Source: Thermoanaerobacterium butyriciformans
GTDB taxonomy: Bacteria; Bacillota; Thermoanaerobacteria; Thermoanaerobacterales; Thermoanaerobacteraceae
Reading direction: 5' to 3'
Assembly: GCF_017874545.1 (NCBI RefSeq)
Contig: NZ_JAGGLT010000011.1
Location: 1-64,000 of the forward strand
Length of the DNA: 64,000 nucleotides
Positions 26,477 through 36,790 of this stretch are shown here, one piece after another (position 1 is the first letter of the stretch; each line of letters starts with the position of its first letter). The notes under the pieces are model-generated. The model was not told the origin of the DNA, did no database searches, and saw only the letters and a list, made by a program, of their open reading frames with translations. The position numbers were made by a program, and so were the translations under genes.

Positions 26477-28309
26477 CTACATAATTCTTTTAAACATCTT
26501 TTCTATTTCATATTTTTTAATTGAAATAATCACAGGTCGCCCATGCGGACATGTATACGGATTTTCTGTTATTTTCAGTTCATCAAATAAAGATTTAATT
26601 TCTTCTTTTGACAACTTATCCATAGCTTTAACTGCTTTTTTACAAGCCATCATAATAATATTTTCTTCTTTTAATTTGATATCTTTATTAAAATCTTCGT
26701 TTCGTAATTTATCAATTATATCTAAAAACAACTGTCTTGATTCTGGCTGCCCTAATATTACAGGTACTTCTCTCAATATAATTGAATTATTCCCAAAGCT
26801 TTCAAATTTATAACCTAATTTGTGCAGCAAATCCATGTTCTCATTAATAATTTCCTCATCACCAGGTTCAATATTTACCAATATTGGTATTGTAGTCTGT
26901 TTCCCCTGAACATTGTTATATTTACTCATAAATCTTTCGTATAATATCCTTTCGTGGGCAGCGTGTTGATCAATTATATATGCCATATCATCTTTTTCTA
27001 CAATTATAAAAGTAGAAAATAGTACACCAATTATTTTGTAATCATCATTTTCTCCATTAGGCAAGCTATTAAAATTACTTATATATTTATCTTGAACTGT
27101 TTCATTAATTTTATCATTATCAAAATATATGTTCTGATTGCTTCCATTAAAGCTAGATATAATTTCATCTTTTAAAAAAGGAATATCACCACTGTGATTT
27201 GTGATTTCTTTTGTTGTCATTTCTAATTGATTAATTTTTGTCTGCTGATGTTTATAATTTTTGTCTTTATCACCATCCGATAAAGTAAACTTTTTTTCAT
27301 GATTTATATTAGGAATAAGATTAGACTTATTCAAAGCTTCTTTAATGCTGTTGTAAATAGAATCAAATATCTCCTTTTCATCAGAAAACTTTACTTCTAA
27401 TTTTGTTGGATGTACATTCACATCTATTTTTCTAGGATCAATGTTTATATATGTAATTACAACAGGATATCTATTTATAGGTATCAATGTTTTATATGCT
27501 TCTTCAATTGCAACATTATACACTTTGTTTTTTACAAATCTGCCGTTAACAAATAATATTTGCATATTGCGATTTCCCTTTGTATATGACGGTTTACATA
27601 AAAACACTTTAACATTTAAATATTCATTGGTATACTCTGATTGAACTAAAGAAGAATATAATTCATCTCCATAAAGCCTTAAAATAACATCTTCAACAGA
27701 GTTATTTCCTGATGTCTGAAGTTCAATCTTTTTATCTTTTATATACTTAAATGATATATCGGGTCTTGAAAGAGCTATTTTTGCTACCATATCAGTGATA
27801 TACATTGCCTCTGTCGATGGACGCTTTAAAAATTTTCTCCTAGCAGGTGTATTATAAAATATGTCTCTTACTTCTATGCTACATCCTTTTGGACAGCCAC
27901 ATTTAACTTTTTTTATTATTTTTCCTCCTTCAACATTTATTAATGTTCCGTACAAGGAGTTCTCTTCTTTAGTTTTTAACAAAACTTTTGAGATAGAAGC
28001 AATACTGGCTAATGCTTCACCACGGAAACCTAGAGTTTCTATGTTAAAAAGATCATTAATAGATTTAATTTTACTTGTAGCATGACGCCCAAATGCTAAA
28101 ACGGCATCAATTTCATCCATGCCACAACCGTCATCTGATACTTTGATATAAGGTATTCCACCCTCCATTATTTCGACTGTAATATTACTACTTCCTGCAT
28201 CAATTGAATTTTCTATAAGTTCTTTGACAATTGATGCAGGTCTTTCTACAACTTCGCCTGCAGATATTTTATTTATCAATTCATCATCCAAGAGATTTAT
28301 TTTATTCAT
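26477..28309 (-). CDS. mutL: DNA mismatch repair protein MutL
   Basis: GHKL ATPase with endonuclease domain, 610 residues. N-terminal motifs are IAAGE-like KISAGEVVERPASIVKELIEN, DDGCGM and ATSKI...TLGFRGEAL. The C-terminal DQHAAHERILYE near residue 450 and CPHGRP near the end are the metal-binding nicking-endonuclease motifs of MutL from bacteria lacking MutH. Start lies seven bases after the mutS stop. It acts with MutS immediately upstream. Confidence 0.97.
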   Translation of the reverse strand: MNKINLLDDELINKISAGEVVERPASIVKELIENSIDAGSSNITVEIMEGGIPYIKVSDDGCGMDEIDAVLAFGRHATSKIKSINDLFNIETLGFRGEALASIASISKVLLKTKEENSLYGTLINVEGGKIIKKVKCGCPKGCSIEVRDIFYNTPARRKFLKRPSTEAMYITDMVAKIALSRPDISFKYIKDKKIELQTSGNNSVEDVILRLYGDELYSSLVQSEYTNEYLNVKVFLCKPSYTKGNRNMQILFVNGRFVKNKVYNVAIEEAYKTLIPINRYPVVITYINIDPRKIDVNVHPTKLEVKFSDEKEIFDSIYNSIKEALNKSNLIPNINHEKKFTLSDGDKDKNYKHQQTKINQLEMTTKEITNHSGDIPFLKDEIISSFNGSNQNIYFDNDKINETVQDKYISNFNSLPNGENDDYKIIGVLFSTFIIVEKDDMAYIIDQHAAHERILYERFMSKYNNVQGKQTTIPILVNIEPGDEEIINENMDLLHKLGYKFESFGNNSIILREVPVILGQPESRQLFLDIIDKLRNEDFNKDIKLKEENIIMMACKKAVKAMDKLSKEEIKSLFDELKITENPYTCPHGRPVIISIKKYEIEKMFKRIM

Positions 28310-28315
28310 AGTTAA

Positions 28316-30889
28316 TCACATCCTCAATGATAAGGCTTTTTTCTTTAATCCATGCAAATAATTCAATGCCTGTATAGGGGTGATATTTTCTACATCCAAG
28401 TCAGCTATTTCACTAATTAAAGCATCTTTTTCAAAACTAAATATATCCATTTGAGTTGCAGCCGCTTCAACTGCAACTTCCCTATTGCTATTTTCAAGGC
28501 TATTTAATATTTTTTTTGCATTATCAATAACATCGTTTGGCAATCCAGCCAGTTTAGCCACTTGTATACCATAGCTTTTATCTGCCGAACCGGGTATTAT
28601 TTTTCTTAAAAAAATAATCTCATCGTTCGTCTCATCAACTGATATACTATAATTTTTAATGCCATTTAGTTGGTCCTCTAATTTAGTCAATTCATGATAA
28701 TGAGTAGCAAACATTGTCTTTGCCCTTATTTTATCGTGTATATATTCGAGAATAGCGCAGGCAATACTCATTCCATCATATGTACTAGTACCACGGCCAA
28801 CTTCATCAAGTATAATTAAACTTTTTTGCGTCGCAGAATTTAGTATAACAGATACTTCGTTCATCTCAACCATAAAAGTGCTTTGTCCAGAAAATAGATC
28901 ATCTGATGCACCTACTCGCGTAAAAATTCTATCTACTATGCCTATTTCAGCATGTGAAGCAGGAACAAAACTACCAACTTGAGCCATTAATACTATCAAA
29001 GCAACTTGACGCATATATGTTGACTTTCCTGCCATATTAGGTCCTGTTATAATCATAATAGGCTTTTTTTCATCAATTTCTATATCATTCGATATAAACG
29101 AATCATCAACTATAGTTTCTATTACAGGATGTCTACCATCTTTTATTAAGATTCTATCACCATCATTGACAATTGGCTTGACATAATTATTTAATTCAGC
29201 CACCATAGCCAACGATGTAAGTACATCTAAAACAGCTATATACTTTGAAGTCATCTGTATTCTGTTAATCTCATTTTTTATTTGTTCTCTTATGCCATTG
29301 AAGATTTCATATTCGAGTTCTACAAGCTTCGTTTCGGCGCCTAAAATTTTCTCTTCTATCTCTTTAAGTTCAGGTGTTATATATCTTTCCGCATTCGCTA
29401 ATGTCTGCTTTCTTATATAATCTTGTGGAACCGACGATATATAAGATTTTGATACCTCAATATAATACCCAAATACTTTATTATACCCAACTTTTAAAGT
29501 CTTGATTCCCGTTCTTTCTTTTTCATTCAATTCAAGGTTTGTAATCCATGACTTTCCATTTGTCGCAGCTTTTCTTAATTCATCTACATTTTTATCGAAT
29601 CCATCTTTTATGATGTTACCTTCTTTTACGGAAGTTGATGGATCATCTTTAATTGATTTATCTATCAAATCATATATATCTTGAAGAGTATCTAATTTTA
29701 AAAATATTTCTTTAAGATAAATTGAATTATATTTACTAATTAAATCCTTTATCTTTGGAAGCCTTTCAATAGAAACCTTTATAGACAATAAGTCTTTTGC
29801 ATTAATATTTTGATAAACAAGTTTACTGGAAAGTCTTTCTAAATCATAAATTCCTTTTAAAGCATTCCTTAAATCTGACCTGCCTTTAAAATCATTAAAA
29901 AGTTCTTCAACAGAATCTAACCGCAAATTTATTTTTTCAATATCTATTAAAGGCTCTTCTATCCATCTTTTAAGAAGTCTTCCACCCATTGGCGTGACAG
30001 TTTGATCTAATACACTTAATAATGTTCCTTCTCTTGAATTATTTCTATTGGAAGATTGTACAATTTCTAAATTTTTAATTGTATTATTATCCAGCAACAT
30101 GAATGAATTGTCTTCATAATAAGTTAAATTATTTAGCTGACTAAGTTGTACTTTTTGTAATTCTTTTAAATATATTAAAACTGTTGTCAATGACTTAATC
30201 GCATAATTTTTTCCTTCTAATCCTAGCTCATTAAGCGATTTATTGAATTGATTAGATATTATGCTTTCAAAATCCTGATAGCTGTTTTCATATTTATTGA
30301 TATAAATTTTACTGCTGCTAATTACTTTTACAAGCTTTTTTAAGCTAAAAAATTCGTTATTTGCAATTATTTCAGAAGGGTTATATCTCATTATTTCGTC
30401 ATAAATTTTCCTTATGTCATCGCATTTTATTATCTGCGTTACAAATAAATCACCAGTCATAACATCGACGAAGGACAATCCATAATTATTTTCATTTTTA
30501 AAAATTGATAAAAGATAATTATTGCTCTTTTCTTCTATAGAATTTGTATTTATAACCGTACCAGGAGTGAAAACTCTAATTACATCTCTATCAACTAATC
30601 CCTTAGCAGATGCAGGATCTTCTAGTTGTTCGCAAATTGCCACTTTATAACCTTTTTTCACGAGCTTGTCTATATAAAAATCAGCAGCATGAAATGGTAC
30701 TCCTGCCATTGGTGCTCTTTCATCCTGGCCACAATCTTTACCTGTCAAGACTATTTCCAATTCCTTAGCTGCAATAATAGCATCATCAAAAAACATTTCA
30801 TAGAAATCACCAATTCGGAAAAATAAAATCGAATCTTTGTATTTTTCTTTTATTTTAAAATATTGTTCCATCATAGGAGTGTATGGCAT
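28316..30889 (-). CDS. mutS: DNA mismatch repair protein MutS
   Basis: Mismatch-recognition ATPase, 857 residues. It opens MMEQYFKIKEKYKDSILFFRIGDFYEMFFDDA, containing the mismatch-wedge phenylalanine and glutamate (FYEMF), and has Walker A GPNMAGKSTYMRQ, Walker B ILDEVGRGTSTYDG and the FATHYHEL motif. Length is normal for MutS1. ATG follows TTGGAGGTAG. Upstream of mutL in one unit. Confidence 0.98.
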   Translation of the reverse strand: MPYTPMMEQYFKIKEKYKDSILFFRIGDFYEMFFDDAIIAAKELEIVLTGKDCGQDERAPMAGVPFHAADFYIDKLVKKGYKVAICEQLEDPASAKGLVDRDVIRVFTPGTVINTNSIEEKSNNYLLSIFKNENNYGLSFVDVMTGDLFVTQIIKCDDIRKIYDEIMRYNPSEIIANNEFFSLKKLVKVISSSKIYINKYENSYQDFESIISNQFNKSLNELGLEGKNYAIKSLTTVLIYLKELQKVQLSQLNNLTYYEDNSFMLLDNNTIKNLEIVQSSNRNNSREGTLLSVLDQTVTPMGGRLLKRWIEEPLIDIEKINLRLDSVEELFNDFKGRSDLRNALKGIYDLERLSSKLVYQNINAKDLLSIKVSIERLPKIKDLISKYNSIYLKEIFLKLDTLQDIYDLIDKSIKDDPSTSVKEGNIIKDGFDKNVDELRKAATNGKSWITNLELNEKERTGIKTLKVGYNKVFGYYIEVSKSYISSVPQDYIRKQTLANAERYITPELKEIEEKILGAETKLVELEYEIFNGIREQIKNEINRIQMTSKYIAVLDVLTSLAMVAELNNYVKPIVNDGDRILIKDGRHPVIETIVDDSFISNDIEIDEKKPIMIITGPNMAGKSTYMRQVALIVLMAQVGSFVPASHAEIGIVDRIFTRVGASDDLFSGQSTFMVEMNEVSVILNSATQKSLIILDEVGRGTSTYDGMSIACAILEYIHDKIRAKTMFATHYHELTKLEDQLNGIKNYSISVDETNDEIIFLRKIIPGSADKSYGIQVAKLAGLPNDVIDNAKKILNSLENSNREVAVEAAATQMDIFSFEKDALISEIADLDVENITPIQALNYLHGLKKKALSLRM

Positions 30890-30939
30890 TAAAAACTACC
30901 TCCAACTACATAAAAAGATAAGCTCAAACAACATATTCA

Positions 30940-31302
30940 TTATTTTATACAATGTCTAGAGCAATTGGCACAGGAATTAACATCACACTTAGGTAATGAC
31001 CCATTTATATAATAATTCAATATACCATGTATCTCTTCTATTAATTTTTTAGAAGTCTCCTGTGCCTCTAACAATCTTTTATAGCTATCTAATTTTAAAA
31101 GTTTCTGTCTTAAATCGCTTGCTTCATTTTTATCGCCATTTTTTTTCAATTTTTTAATATCTTCAAGTAAAAATTGTGCTTCTTCATCATTTAAAAAGGC
31201 AATTTCCGCTTCACGCAAATCATTCAATATATCAGAATTTGCTAAAAGTCTGCCTAATTCTATTGCTTTCTCAATTATAGCTTCTTTATCACATTTACTC
31301 AC
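30940..31302 (-). CDS. YlbF/YmcA-family protein with cysteine-rich tail
   Basis: A 120-residue helical protein of the YlbF/YmcA (Com_YlbF, DUF964) family. Bacillus members RicA and RicF form, with RicT, an Fe-S-containing complex that steers RNase Y; an RNase Y gene is in this window. Helical repeats dominate residues 5-95 ([30 protein letters not shown]), and the C-terminus has [13 protein letters not shown], four cysteines plausibly binding an Fe-S cluster. GTG start overlaps the last codons of miaB by eight bases. Whether it is the RicA or RicF equivalent cannot be decided from sequence alone. Confidence 0.82.
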   Translation of the reverse strand: MSKCDKEAIIEKAIELGRLLANSDILNDLREAEIAFLNDEEAQFLLEDIKKLKKNGDKNEASDLRQKLLKLDSYKRLLEAQETSKKLIEEIHGILNYYINGSLPKCDVNSCANCSRHCIK

Positions 31303-32710
31303 TTATTAATTCTCCTTGCATAGTCCAAGCTTTTGTATCTATTATTTTTACATTAACAAACTTACCTATCAATTCAGGCTTGGCTTTAAAATGAACAATT
31401 TTATTTGTTCTCGTTCTTCCAGTTAATTTCTCACCATCTCTTTTGCTTGTACCTTCGACTAAAACTTCTACGATTTTCCCTTTCATTTCGTTATTTTTTT
31501 CAATGCTTATTGCATTTTGCAAATTAATTAATTCTTCTAGTCGCTTATGTTTGATGTCTTCATCGACTTGATTTGACATTTTTTCTGCAGGCGTACCTTT
31601 TCTTTTTGAATAAATAAATGTGTACGCTGAATCGTATCTTACTTCTTTTACAAGATCCAGTGTATCTTGAAAATCCTCATCTGTCTCGCCAGGAAAACCT
31701 ACTATTATGTCTGTGGTTATAGCAATACCCGGTATGTTATCTCTTAACTTGTTAATGATTTCCAAATATCTTTCTCTTGTATATTTTCTATTCATTCTCT
31801 CTAGTATTTCATTGCTACCAGATTGAACTGGTAAATGCAGATGCTCACAAAGTTTGTCCAAATCCCTCATAGCAAAAATCAATTTGTCAGAAATATCTTT
31901 TGGGTGTGAAGTCATAAATCTTATTCTTTCTATGCCATCAATATCATTTATCATATATAAAAGATCAGCAAAATCTATTTTAGTAGGTAAATCATTGCCA
32001 TAAGAATTTACATTTTGACCAAGCAGTGTTATTTCTTTAAATCCTTCATTAGCTAAAGATTGTATTTCATTTATAATATCATGAGGCTCTCTACTTTTTT
32101 CTCTTCCACGTACATAAGGCACTATGCAATATGTGCAAAAATTATTACACCCGTAAATAATATTTACCCATGCCTTTAAACCTTCTGCACGCCTTATGGG
32201 GATATCTTCTACAATACTTTTATTATCATCCCAAATGTCTATAATAGTAGTATCTGAATTCAATGATTCTTGTAAAAGCTCTGGAAATTTAAATAAATTA
32301 TGTGTACCGAATACAATATCGATATATGGATAATCATTTTTTATAGCCTCAACAACTTCTTTTTCTTGCATCATACATCCACATATCCCTAATGTTATAT
32401 TAGGCTTTCTCTGCTTTAGTTCTTTAAGCTGTGACACTCTTCCAAATATCCTTATTTCGGCATGTTCTCTGACACAACAAGTATTAAAGAGGATAACATC
32501 TGCATCCTCTAAATTATCAGTATGTGTGTACCCCATTTCAGTTAGCATACCTGCTAATTTTTCTGAATCATGAACATTCATTTGACAACCGTATGTTTCT
32601 ATGTGAAACTTTGGATATCTATCTTTATTTAAAACAGCCATTTGATTTATTATCTCTTTTTGCTTTTTTATATCATCATCTGAGACTAGTATTTCTTTTC
32701 TTTCACTCAT
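31295..32710 (-). CDS. miaB: tRNA-2-methylthio-N6-dimethylallyladenosine synthase MiaB
   Basis: Radical-SAM methylthiotransferase acting on the MiaA product i6A37. The 471-residue protein has the MTTase domain ([24 protein letters not shown]), CGCM, the radical-SAM [11 protein letters not shown] motif near residue 185 and a C-terminal TRAM domain. ATG 32710 follows GGAGG; an ORF extension to 32740 includes that site and is discarded. Upstream of the YlbF gene with an eight-base overlap. Confidence 0.95.
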   Translation of the reverse strand: MSERKEILVSDDDIKKQKEIINQMAVLNKDRYPKFHIETYGCQMNVHDSEKLAGMLTEMGYTHTDNLEDADVILFNTCCVREHAEIRIFGRVSQLKELKQRKPNITLGICGCMMQEKEVVEAIKNDYPYIDIVFGTHNLFKFPELLQESLNSDTTIIDIWDDNKSIVEDIPIRRAEGLKAWVNIIYGCNNFCTYCIVPYVRGREKSREPHDIINEIQSLANEGFKEITLLGQNVNSYGNDLPTKIDFADLLYMINDIDGIERIRFMTSHPKDISDKLIFAMRDLDKLCEHLHLPVQSGSNEILERMNRKYTRERYLEIINKLRDNIPGIAITTDIIVGFPGETDEDFQDTLDLVKEVRYDSAYTFIYSKRKGTPAEKMSNQVDEDIKHKRLEELINLQNAISIEKNNEMKGKIVEVLVEGTSKRDGEKLTGRTRTNKIVHFKAKPELIGKFVNVKIIDTKAWTMQGELISE

Positions 32711-32842
32711 TAAATACGTACCTCCACTTAAATTAATCACAACAATATATTATATAACAATTAAAGGTTTATAAAAAATATTTTTGAGTATGAATCCATA
32801 ATAATATTATACTATATTCTAAGTTTTATGTTAAATTCATAG

Positions 32843-33610
32843 CTATTTAGATATTTTTTTGTAAAAAAATGTCTTTAAAGGCGCAAAATTGTATTTAAAC
32901 GGAAAAATAATTTGCTCTGTGCTACCAACAAAAAGAATGCCTTCATTACTGAGGCTTAAATAAAATTTTTTATATATGTCTTCTTTCGCTTTATCATTAA
33001 AATATATTAATACGTTTCTACATACAATCAAATCAGTATTTTCAGGAAATTTGTCTAGTAACAAGTTATGTTTTTTAAAAACAATATTTTTTCTCAATTC
33101 TTCAGAAATTATGTAGTTATTATCATTATAGCAAGAAAAATATTTTAAATATTCCTTAGGAATCTTTTCTATACTCTTATTACTATATATTCCTTTTTTA
33201 GCCTTTTCTAACACAGCATCATCTATATCAGTCGCAATAATATTCACTTGGTTTAGATCAATAAAATCTGAAATTATCATTGCAAGACTATAAGCTTCTT
33301 CACCTGTTGAACATGCAGCACTCCAAATTCTCATATTTTTTTTGATTATTTTGGGAAGTATTTCGTTCTTAAGTATCATCCATTGATCAAAATTCCTAAA
33401 AAATTCTGTTACATTTATCGTAATATATTTTAAAAATTCTTTATAAACTCTTATATCTTTAGTAAGTCTATCATAAAAAATATCATAACTTTGACAATTA
33501 TTATTTGCTATAAATGAATCTATCCTTCTTTTCATCTGTTTTTCTTTATAAAGTGATAAATCTATACCAGTTAAATTAAATATCTTTAGTAAAAATTCGT
33601 CATAATTCAA
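32843..33610 (-). CDS. cheR: CheR-type protein-glutamate methyltransferase
   Basis: SAM-dependent methyltransferase of 255 residues with the small all-helical N-terminal CheR domain and the catalytic domain: YITINVTEFFRN, RIWSAACSTGEEAYSLAM (SAM binding), ATDIDDAVLEKA and DLIVCRNVLIYF. It should methylate glutamates of chemoreceptors. TTG 33610 is chosen because GGAGG is ten bases upstream; a GTG at 33619 touches that site. It stands alone with no other chemotaxis gene in the window. Confidence 0.9.
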   Translation of the reverse strand: MNYDEFLLKIFNLTGIDLSLYKEKQMKRRIDSFIANNNCQSYDIFYDRLTKDIRVYKEFLKYITINVTEFFRNFDQWMILKNEILPKIIKKNMRIWSAACSTGEEAYSLAMIISDFIDLNQVNIIATDIDDAVLEKAKKGIYSNKSIEKIPKEYLKYFSCYNDNNYIISEELRKNIVFKKHNLLLDKFPENTDLIVCRNVLIYFNDKAKEDIYKKFYLSLSNEGILFVGSTEQIIFPFKYNFAPLKTFFYKKISK

Positions 33611-33648
33611 AATAAGCACACCTCCAAGTGTTCACATCATGATAAAAA

Positions 33649-33670
33649 AAGTGGCTAAACTTAGCCACTT
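33649..33670 (-). terminator. Intrinsic terminator downstream of speH
   Basis: AAGTGGCTAA and TTAGCCACTT form a stem with a tiny loop, followed on the minus strand by a run of seven T. Confidence 0.8.
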
Positions 33671-33766
33671 AAATGATGTAAAGGGGGTCTCAATGTATTT
33701 TGTGAGGTTCATTAATATTATTAACACATTAAATATTAAATATACATAAAAATAAATTTTATAAAA

Positions 33767-34141
33767 TTACATATTTACAACTTTGACAGGTTGCTCGAAA
33801 ACCCCTCTTTTTACCTCAGTAGCGGTCATATTCTTTGCCTTTAGCATTTTCGTTAAATAATTACATGCATTCCATGGATTTACATTATTTCCACACGTAA
33901 ACACATCAACGGCTGCATATCCTAGTTCCGGCCAAGTATGAATTGTTATATGTGATTCTGAAATAACTACAACTCCACTAACGCCCTGGGGGCTGAATTT
34001 ATGGAAAGCAACTTCACGAACTTCAGCACCTGCTTCAATAGCTGCTTTTACCATTATGTCTTCTATTAATTCACAATCATCAAGAACATTTTCATCGCAA
34101 CCATAAATCTCTGCCAATATGTGGCGACCCAAAGCATTCAT
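33767..34141 (-). CDS. speH: S-adenosylmethionine decarboxylase proenzyme
   Basis: Pyruvoyl enzyme giving decarboxylated SAM for spermidine synthesis. The 124-residue proenzyme has the cleavage site in VVISESHITIHTWPELGYAA, where the serine of ES becomes the pyruvoyl group, and the DVFTCG block. This is the short bacterial class 1B type. AGGAGG is 12 bases before the ATG, a little far. Its partner speE lies about 11 kb away at 44840-45673. Confidence 0.96.
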   Translation of the reverse strand: MNALGRHILAEIYGCDENVLDDCELIEDIMVKAAIEAGAEVREVAFHKFSPQGVSGVVVISESHITIHTWPELGYAAVDVFTCGNNVNPWNACNYLTKMLKAKNMTATEVKRGVFEQPVKVVNM

Positions 34142-34247
34142 TCTATTATCTTGCCTCCTCGTATTTAAAAGTACGGATATTCAATAAGATAAATTTTATC
34201 AGATTTTTTTCTTTTGTCAAGGTATTTTACATAACACCCATAAATAA

Positions 34248-35336
34248 TTATTTTATACTTTGAAGTATATCTTTTATAGAAACATTCAAGTCTTCTCTTT
34301 CTAATTCATAGGATTCGTTACTTCTATCGATTTCTCTTAGACTCATTCTTTTATTATTAACATCAATATTCAATATTTCAACCGAAATATTTTCCCCAAT
34401 TCTATATTCTTTAATATTTTTTAATAAATCGCTTTTGTGTACAAGACCTTCTACCCCATCGCTAATATCTACAAATATGCCGAAGGTTGTTATGTTTACT
34501 ATTTTGCCCAAGATGACGTCGCCAACTTTAATTTTTATACTAATAGTTGTCCAAGGATCAGGAATAAGTTTCCTCAAACTTAATGTAATTTTTTCTTTAT
34601 CTATTTTTTCAACATATACATCTACTTTTTCGCCAATATTCAATATATCATTTATATTTTTGTTTCTGCTCCATGAAATTTCACTTAAAGGTATCAGTCC
34701 ATCTATACCACCTATATCTATAAATGCACCAAATTTAGCTATAGATTTTACTACACCTTGAATTACTTGTCCTTCTTGTAAAGTTTTCAACAATTCCTCT
34801 TTCTCTTTTAACTTTTCCTTTTCTAATACAACTTTTTGAGATACTATCAACTTTTTATTCGGTATATAATCTATAATTTTTACTTTAACATTTTTCCCTA
34901 GATAATCGTTTAAGTCATTTACATAATGTATATCAAGCTGTGAAGCAGGTATAAATGCTTTTACACCTAAAATATCAGCTAATACTCCGCCTTTAATTAC
35001 TTCTATGATTTTCCCACTTAAAATATCACCATTTTTATAAACTGTATCTAGTTTTTCTTCTGCTAATTCTGTATCTGCTTTAACCTTTGATGCTAATACA
35101 TCACCGTTTTCATCTTCTCTTTTAACTATGTAAAGATCAATCTCATCTCCTACCTTAAAAAAGCTGTTAATATCTAAATTTGGATCTATTGACAATTGAT
35201 CTTTAGGAACATATGCATCGGCCTTATAATTAATATCCGCTATTATCCCATCACTAAGTATTTTTATAATTTTACCTTTAACAATGTCTCCTGTATGAAT
35301 TAGATTAAAAGAATATTCATCCATAAAATCATTCAT
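34248..35336 (-). CDS. rpsA: S1 RNA-binding domain protein (ribosomal protein S1-like)
   Basis: A 362-residue protein built of four S1 domains (roughly 12-80, 95-165, 185-255 and 270-340); the third, EGQVIQGVVKSIAKFGAFIDIGGIDGLIPLSEISW, and the fourth, VGDVILGKIVNITTFGIFVDISDGVEGLVH, are the clearest. It corresponds to Firmicute YpfD-type S1 proteins rather than the six-domain proteobacterial S1. The start overlaps the ispH stop. In many clostridia ispH and this gene are adjacent or fused; here they are separate but overlapping. Confidence 0.9.
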   Translation of the reverse strand: MNDFMDEYSFNLIHTGDIVKGKIIKILSDGIIADINYKADAYVPKDQLSIDPNLDINSFFKVGDEIDLYIVKREDENGDVLASKVKADTELAEEKLDTVYKNGDILSGKIIEVIKGGVLADILGVKAFIPASQLDIHYVNDLNDYLGKNVKVKIIDYIPNKKLIVSQKVVLEKEKLKEKEELLKTLQEGQVIQGVVKSIAKFGAFIDIGGIDGLIPLSEISWSRNKNINDILNIGEKVDVYVEKIDKEKITLSLRKLIPDPWTTISIKIKVGDVILGKIVNITTFGIFVDISDGVEGLVHKSDLLKNIKEYRIGENISVEILNIDVNNKRMSLREIDRSNESYELEREDLNVSIKDILQSIK

Positions 35337-36189
35337 TAGTATCTTCCTTTCTATTAGTTGCTATTTTATTTATCACGTCTTGTATTAAATAATCGGGCGT
35401 TGAAGCACCTGCAGTAATACCTACAATATCATTATCATTAAAAATACTTAAATCAATTTCATCAGCGTTTTCTATCTGAATAGTTCTATTACAATTCTTT
35501 TCGCATATTCTTTTTAATTTTTGAGTATTCGAACTGTTTTTTCCACCGATAACGATCATTACATTAACTTTTTTAGATATCTCTTCAGCAGATGATTGCC
35601 TTTTGTTTGTAGCATCACATATTGTATTAAATGATACCAATTTATTAACTTTAAGTTTTAATGCATTCAAACTATCTTCCCATGTTTTTTGTGTTATCGT
35701 TGTCTGTGCAACAACACAAGCCTTATCAATATACGGTAGCAATTGAACATCATTCACTGATTCTATTACATAGGCTGAATTGTCACACCATCCATTTACT
35801 CCTACTACTTCTGGATGATTTTTATCACCTATTATAACGATAGTATAACCTTTTTTATGATAACCATTTACTATTTTTTGGACTCGCTTTACAAAGGGAC
35901 AAGTCATATCAACTAATTCAATTTTTTTCTCTTTTAAATCTTTATATGTTTTCTCTGGTATACCATGAGTTCTAATAATTATTCTATCATTTTCTTTTAA
36001 ATTATCAATTCCATCTATTGTTTTTATTCCCTTATCTTCTAAATCCCTTACTACTTGTGGATTGTGTATAAGTTCCCCATAAGTATATGTCCGTCTATTA
36101 TCATCTCGATTTATTTGATCATACGCTACTTTTACGGCTCTTTTTACACCAAAGCAAAACCCTGCATTATCTGCTATTAATATTTTCAT
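35329..36189 (-). CDS. ispH: 4-hydroxy-3-methylbut-2-enyl diphosphate reductase
   Basis: Fe-S enzyme for the last step of the MEP isoprenoid pathway, 286 residues. The three cluster cysteines are visible in DNAGFCFGVKRA, VDMTCPFVKRV and TICDATNKRQ. The HGIPE and GDKNHPEVVG motifs match the family. ATG follows AGGAGGATATA. It sits between plsC and the S1 protein, a common clostridial arrangement. Confidence 0.96.
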   Translation of the reverse strand: MKILIADNAGFCFGVKRAVKVAYDQINRDDNRRTYTYGELIHNPQVVRDLEDKGIKTIDGIDNLKENDRIIIRTHGIPEKTYKDLKEKKIELVDMTCPFVKRVQKIVNGYHKKGYTIVIIGDKNHPEVVGVNGWCDNSAYVIESVNDVQLLPYIDKACVVAQTTITQKTWEDSLNALKLKVNKLVSFNTICDATNKRQSSAEEISKKVNVMIVIGGKNSSNTQKLKRICEKNCNRTIQIENADEIDLSIFNDNDIVGITAGASTPDYLIQDVINKIATNRKEDTNE

Positions 36190-36198
36190 TATATCCTC

Positions 36199-36777
36199 CT
36201 AGATCAATTTAGAAATTTCAATCATAATCTTCTCACCTATATTTGCCATATCTTGAGACGTCAAATGAACATTTTGATATTCATCAAAATAAATAGGCTT
36301 ACCTATTTTTATCACAACTTTCGAAAACAGTTTATATGATGACTTTATTCCAATTGGCAAAACAGGTGCATTACCTTTAACTGATAACAATGATACACCT
36401 GGCTCTGCTTTTTGAAGTTTTCCTGTTTTACTCCTTGTACCCTCAGGAAAAATTCCTACAACATGTCCATTTTTCAAGTGTTTTAATGCTATTTTGATAG
36501 CAGTTAAATCTGATGTACCCCTTTTTACTGGGAATGCACCTAATCCATTGCTTAAAACAAATTTAAAAATAGGATTTTTAAAAAGCTCGGCTTTTGCCAT
36601 AAAAAATATTCTTCGTGTAAAAACTGCTCCAATAATAGGTGGATCCAGAAAACTTATATGATTTGGGCAAATAATTATAGGCCCATCTTTAGGAATATTC
36701 TCATAACCTTCAACTTCTATCCTGAAAATTACATTTATAATAAAGAGAACAATGTATTTTGCGATATAATAAAACAT
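36199..36777 (-). CDS. plsC: 1-acyl-sn-glycerol-3-phosphate acyltransferase
   Basis: Membrane-associated acyltransferase of 192 residues making phosphatidic acid. It has an N-terminal hydrophobic segment, the catalytic NHISFLDPP (H-x4-D), the GAFPVKRG and FPEGTRSKTG blocks. ATG 36777 follows AAAGGGGGA; the longer ORF to 36828 has no ribosome-binding site and overlaps cmk. It lies between the aroH-cmk fusion and ispH. Confidence 0.93.
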   Translation of the reverse strand: MFYYIAKYIVLFIINVIFRIEVEGYENIPKDGPIIICPNHISFLDPPIIGAVFTRRIFFMAKAELFKNPIFKFVLSNGLGAFPVKRGTSDLTAIKIALKHLKNGHVVGIFPEGTRSKTGKLQKAEPGVSLLSVKGNAPVLPIGIKSSYKLFSKVVIKIGKPIYFDEYQNVHLTSQDMANIGEKIMIEISKLI

Positions 36778-36790
36778 CAGTTGTCCCCCT

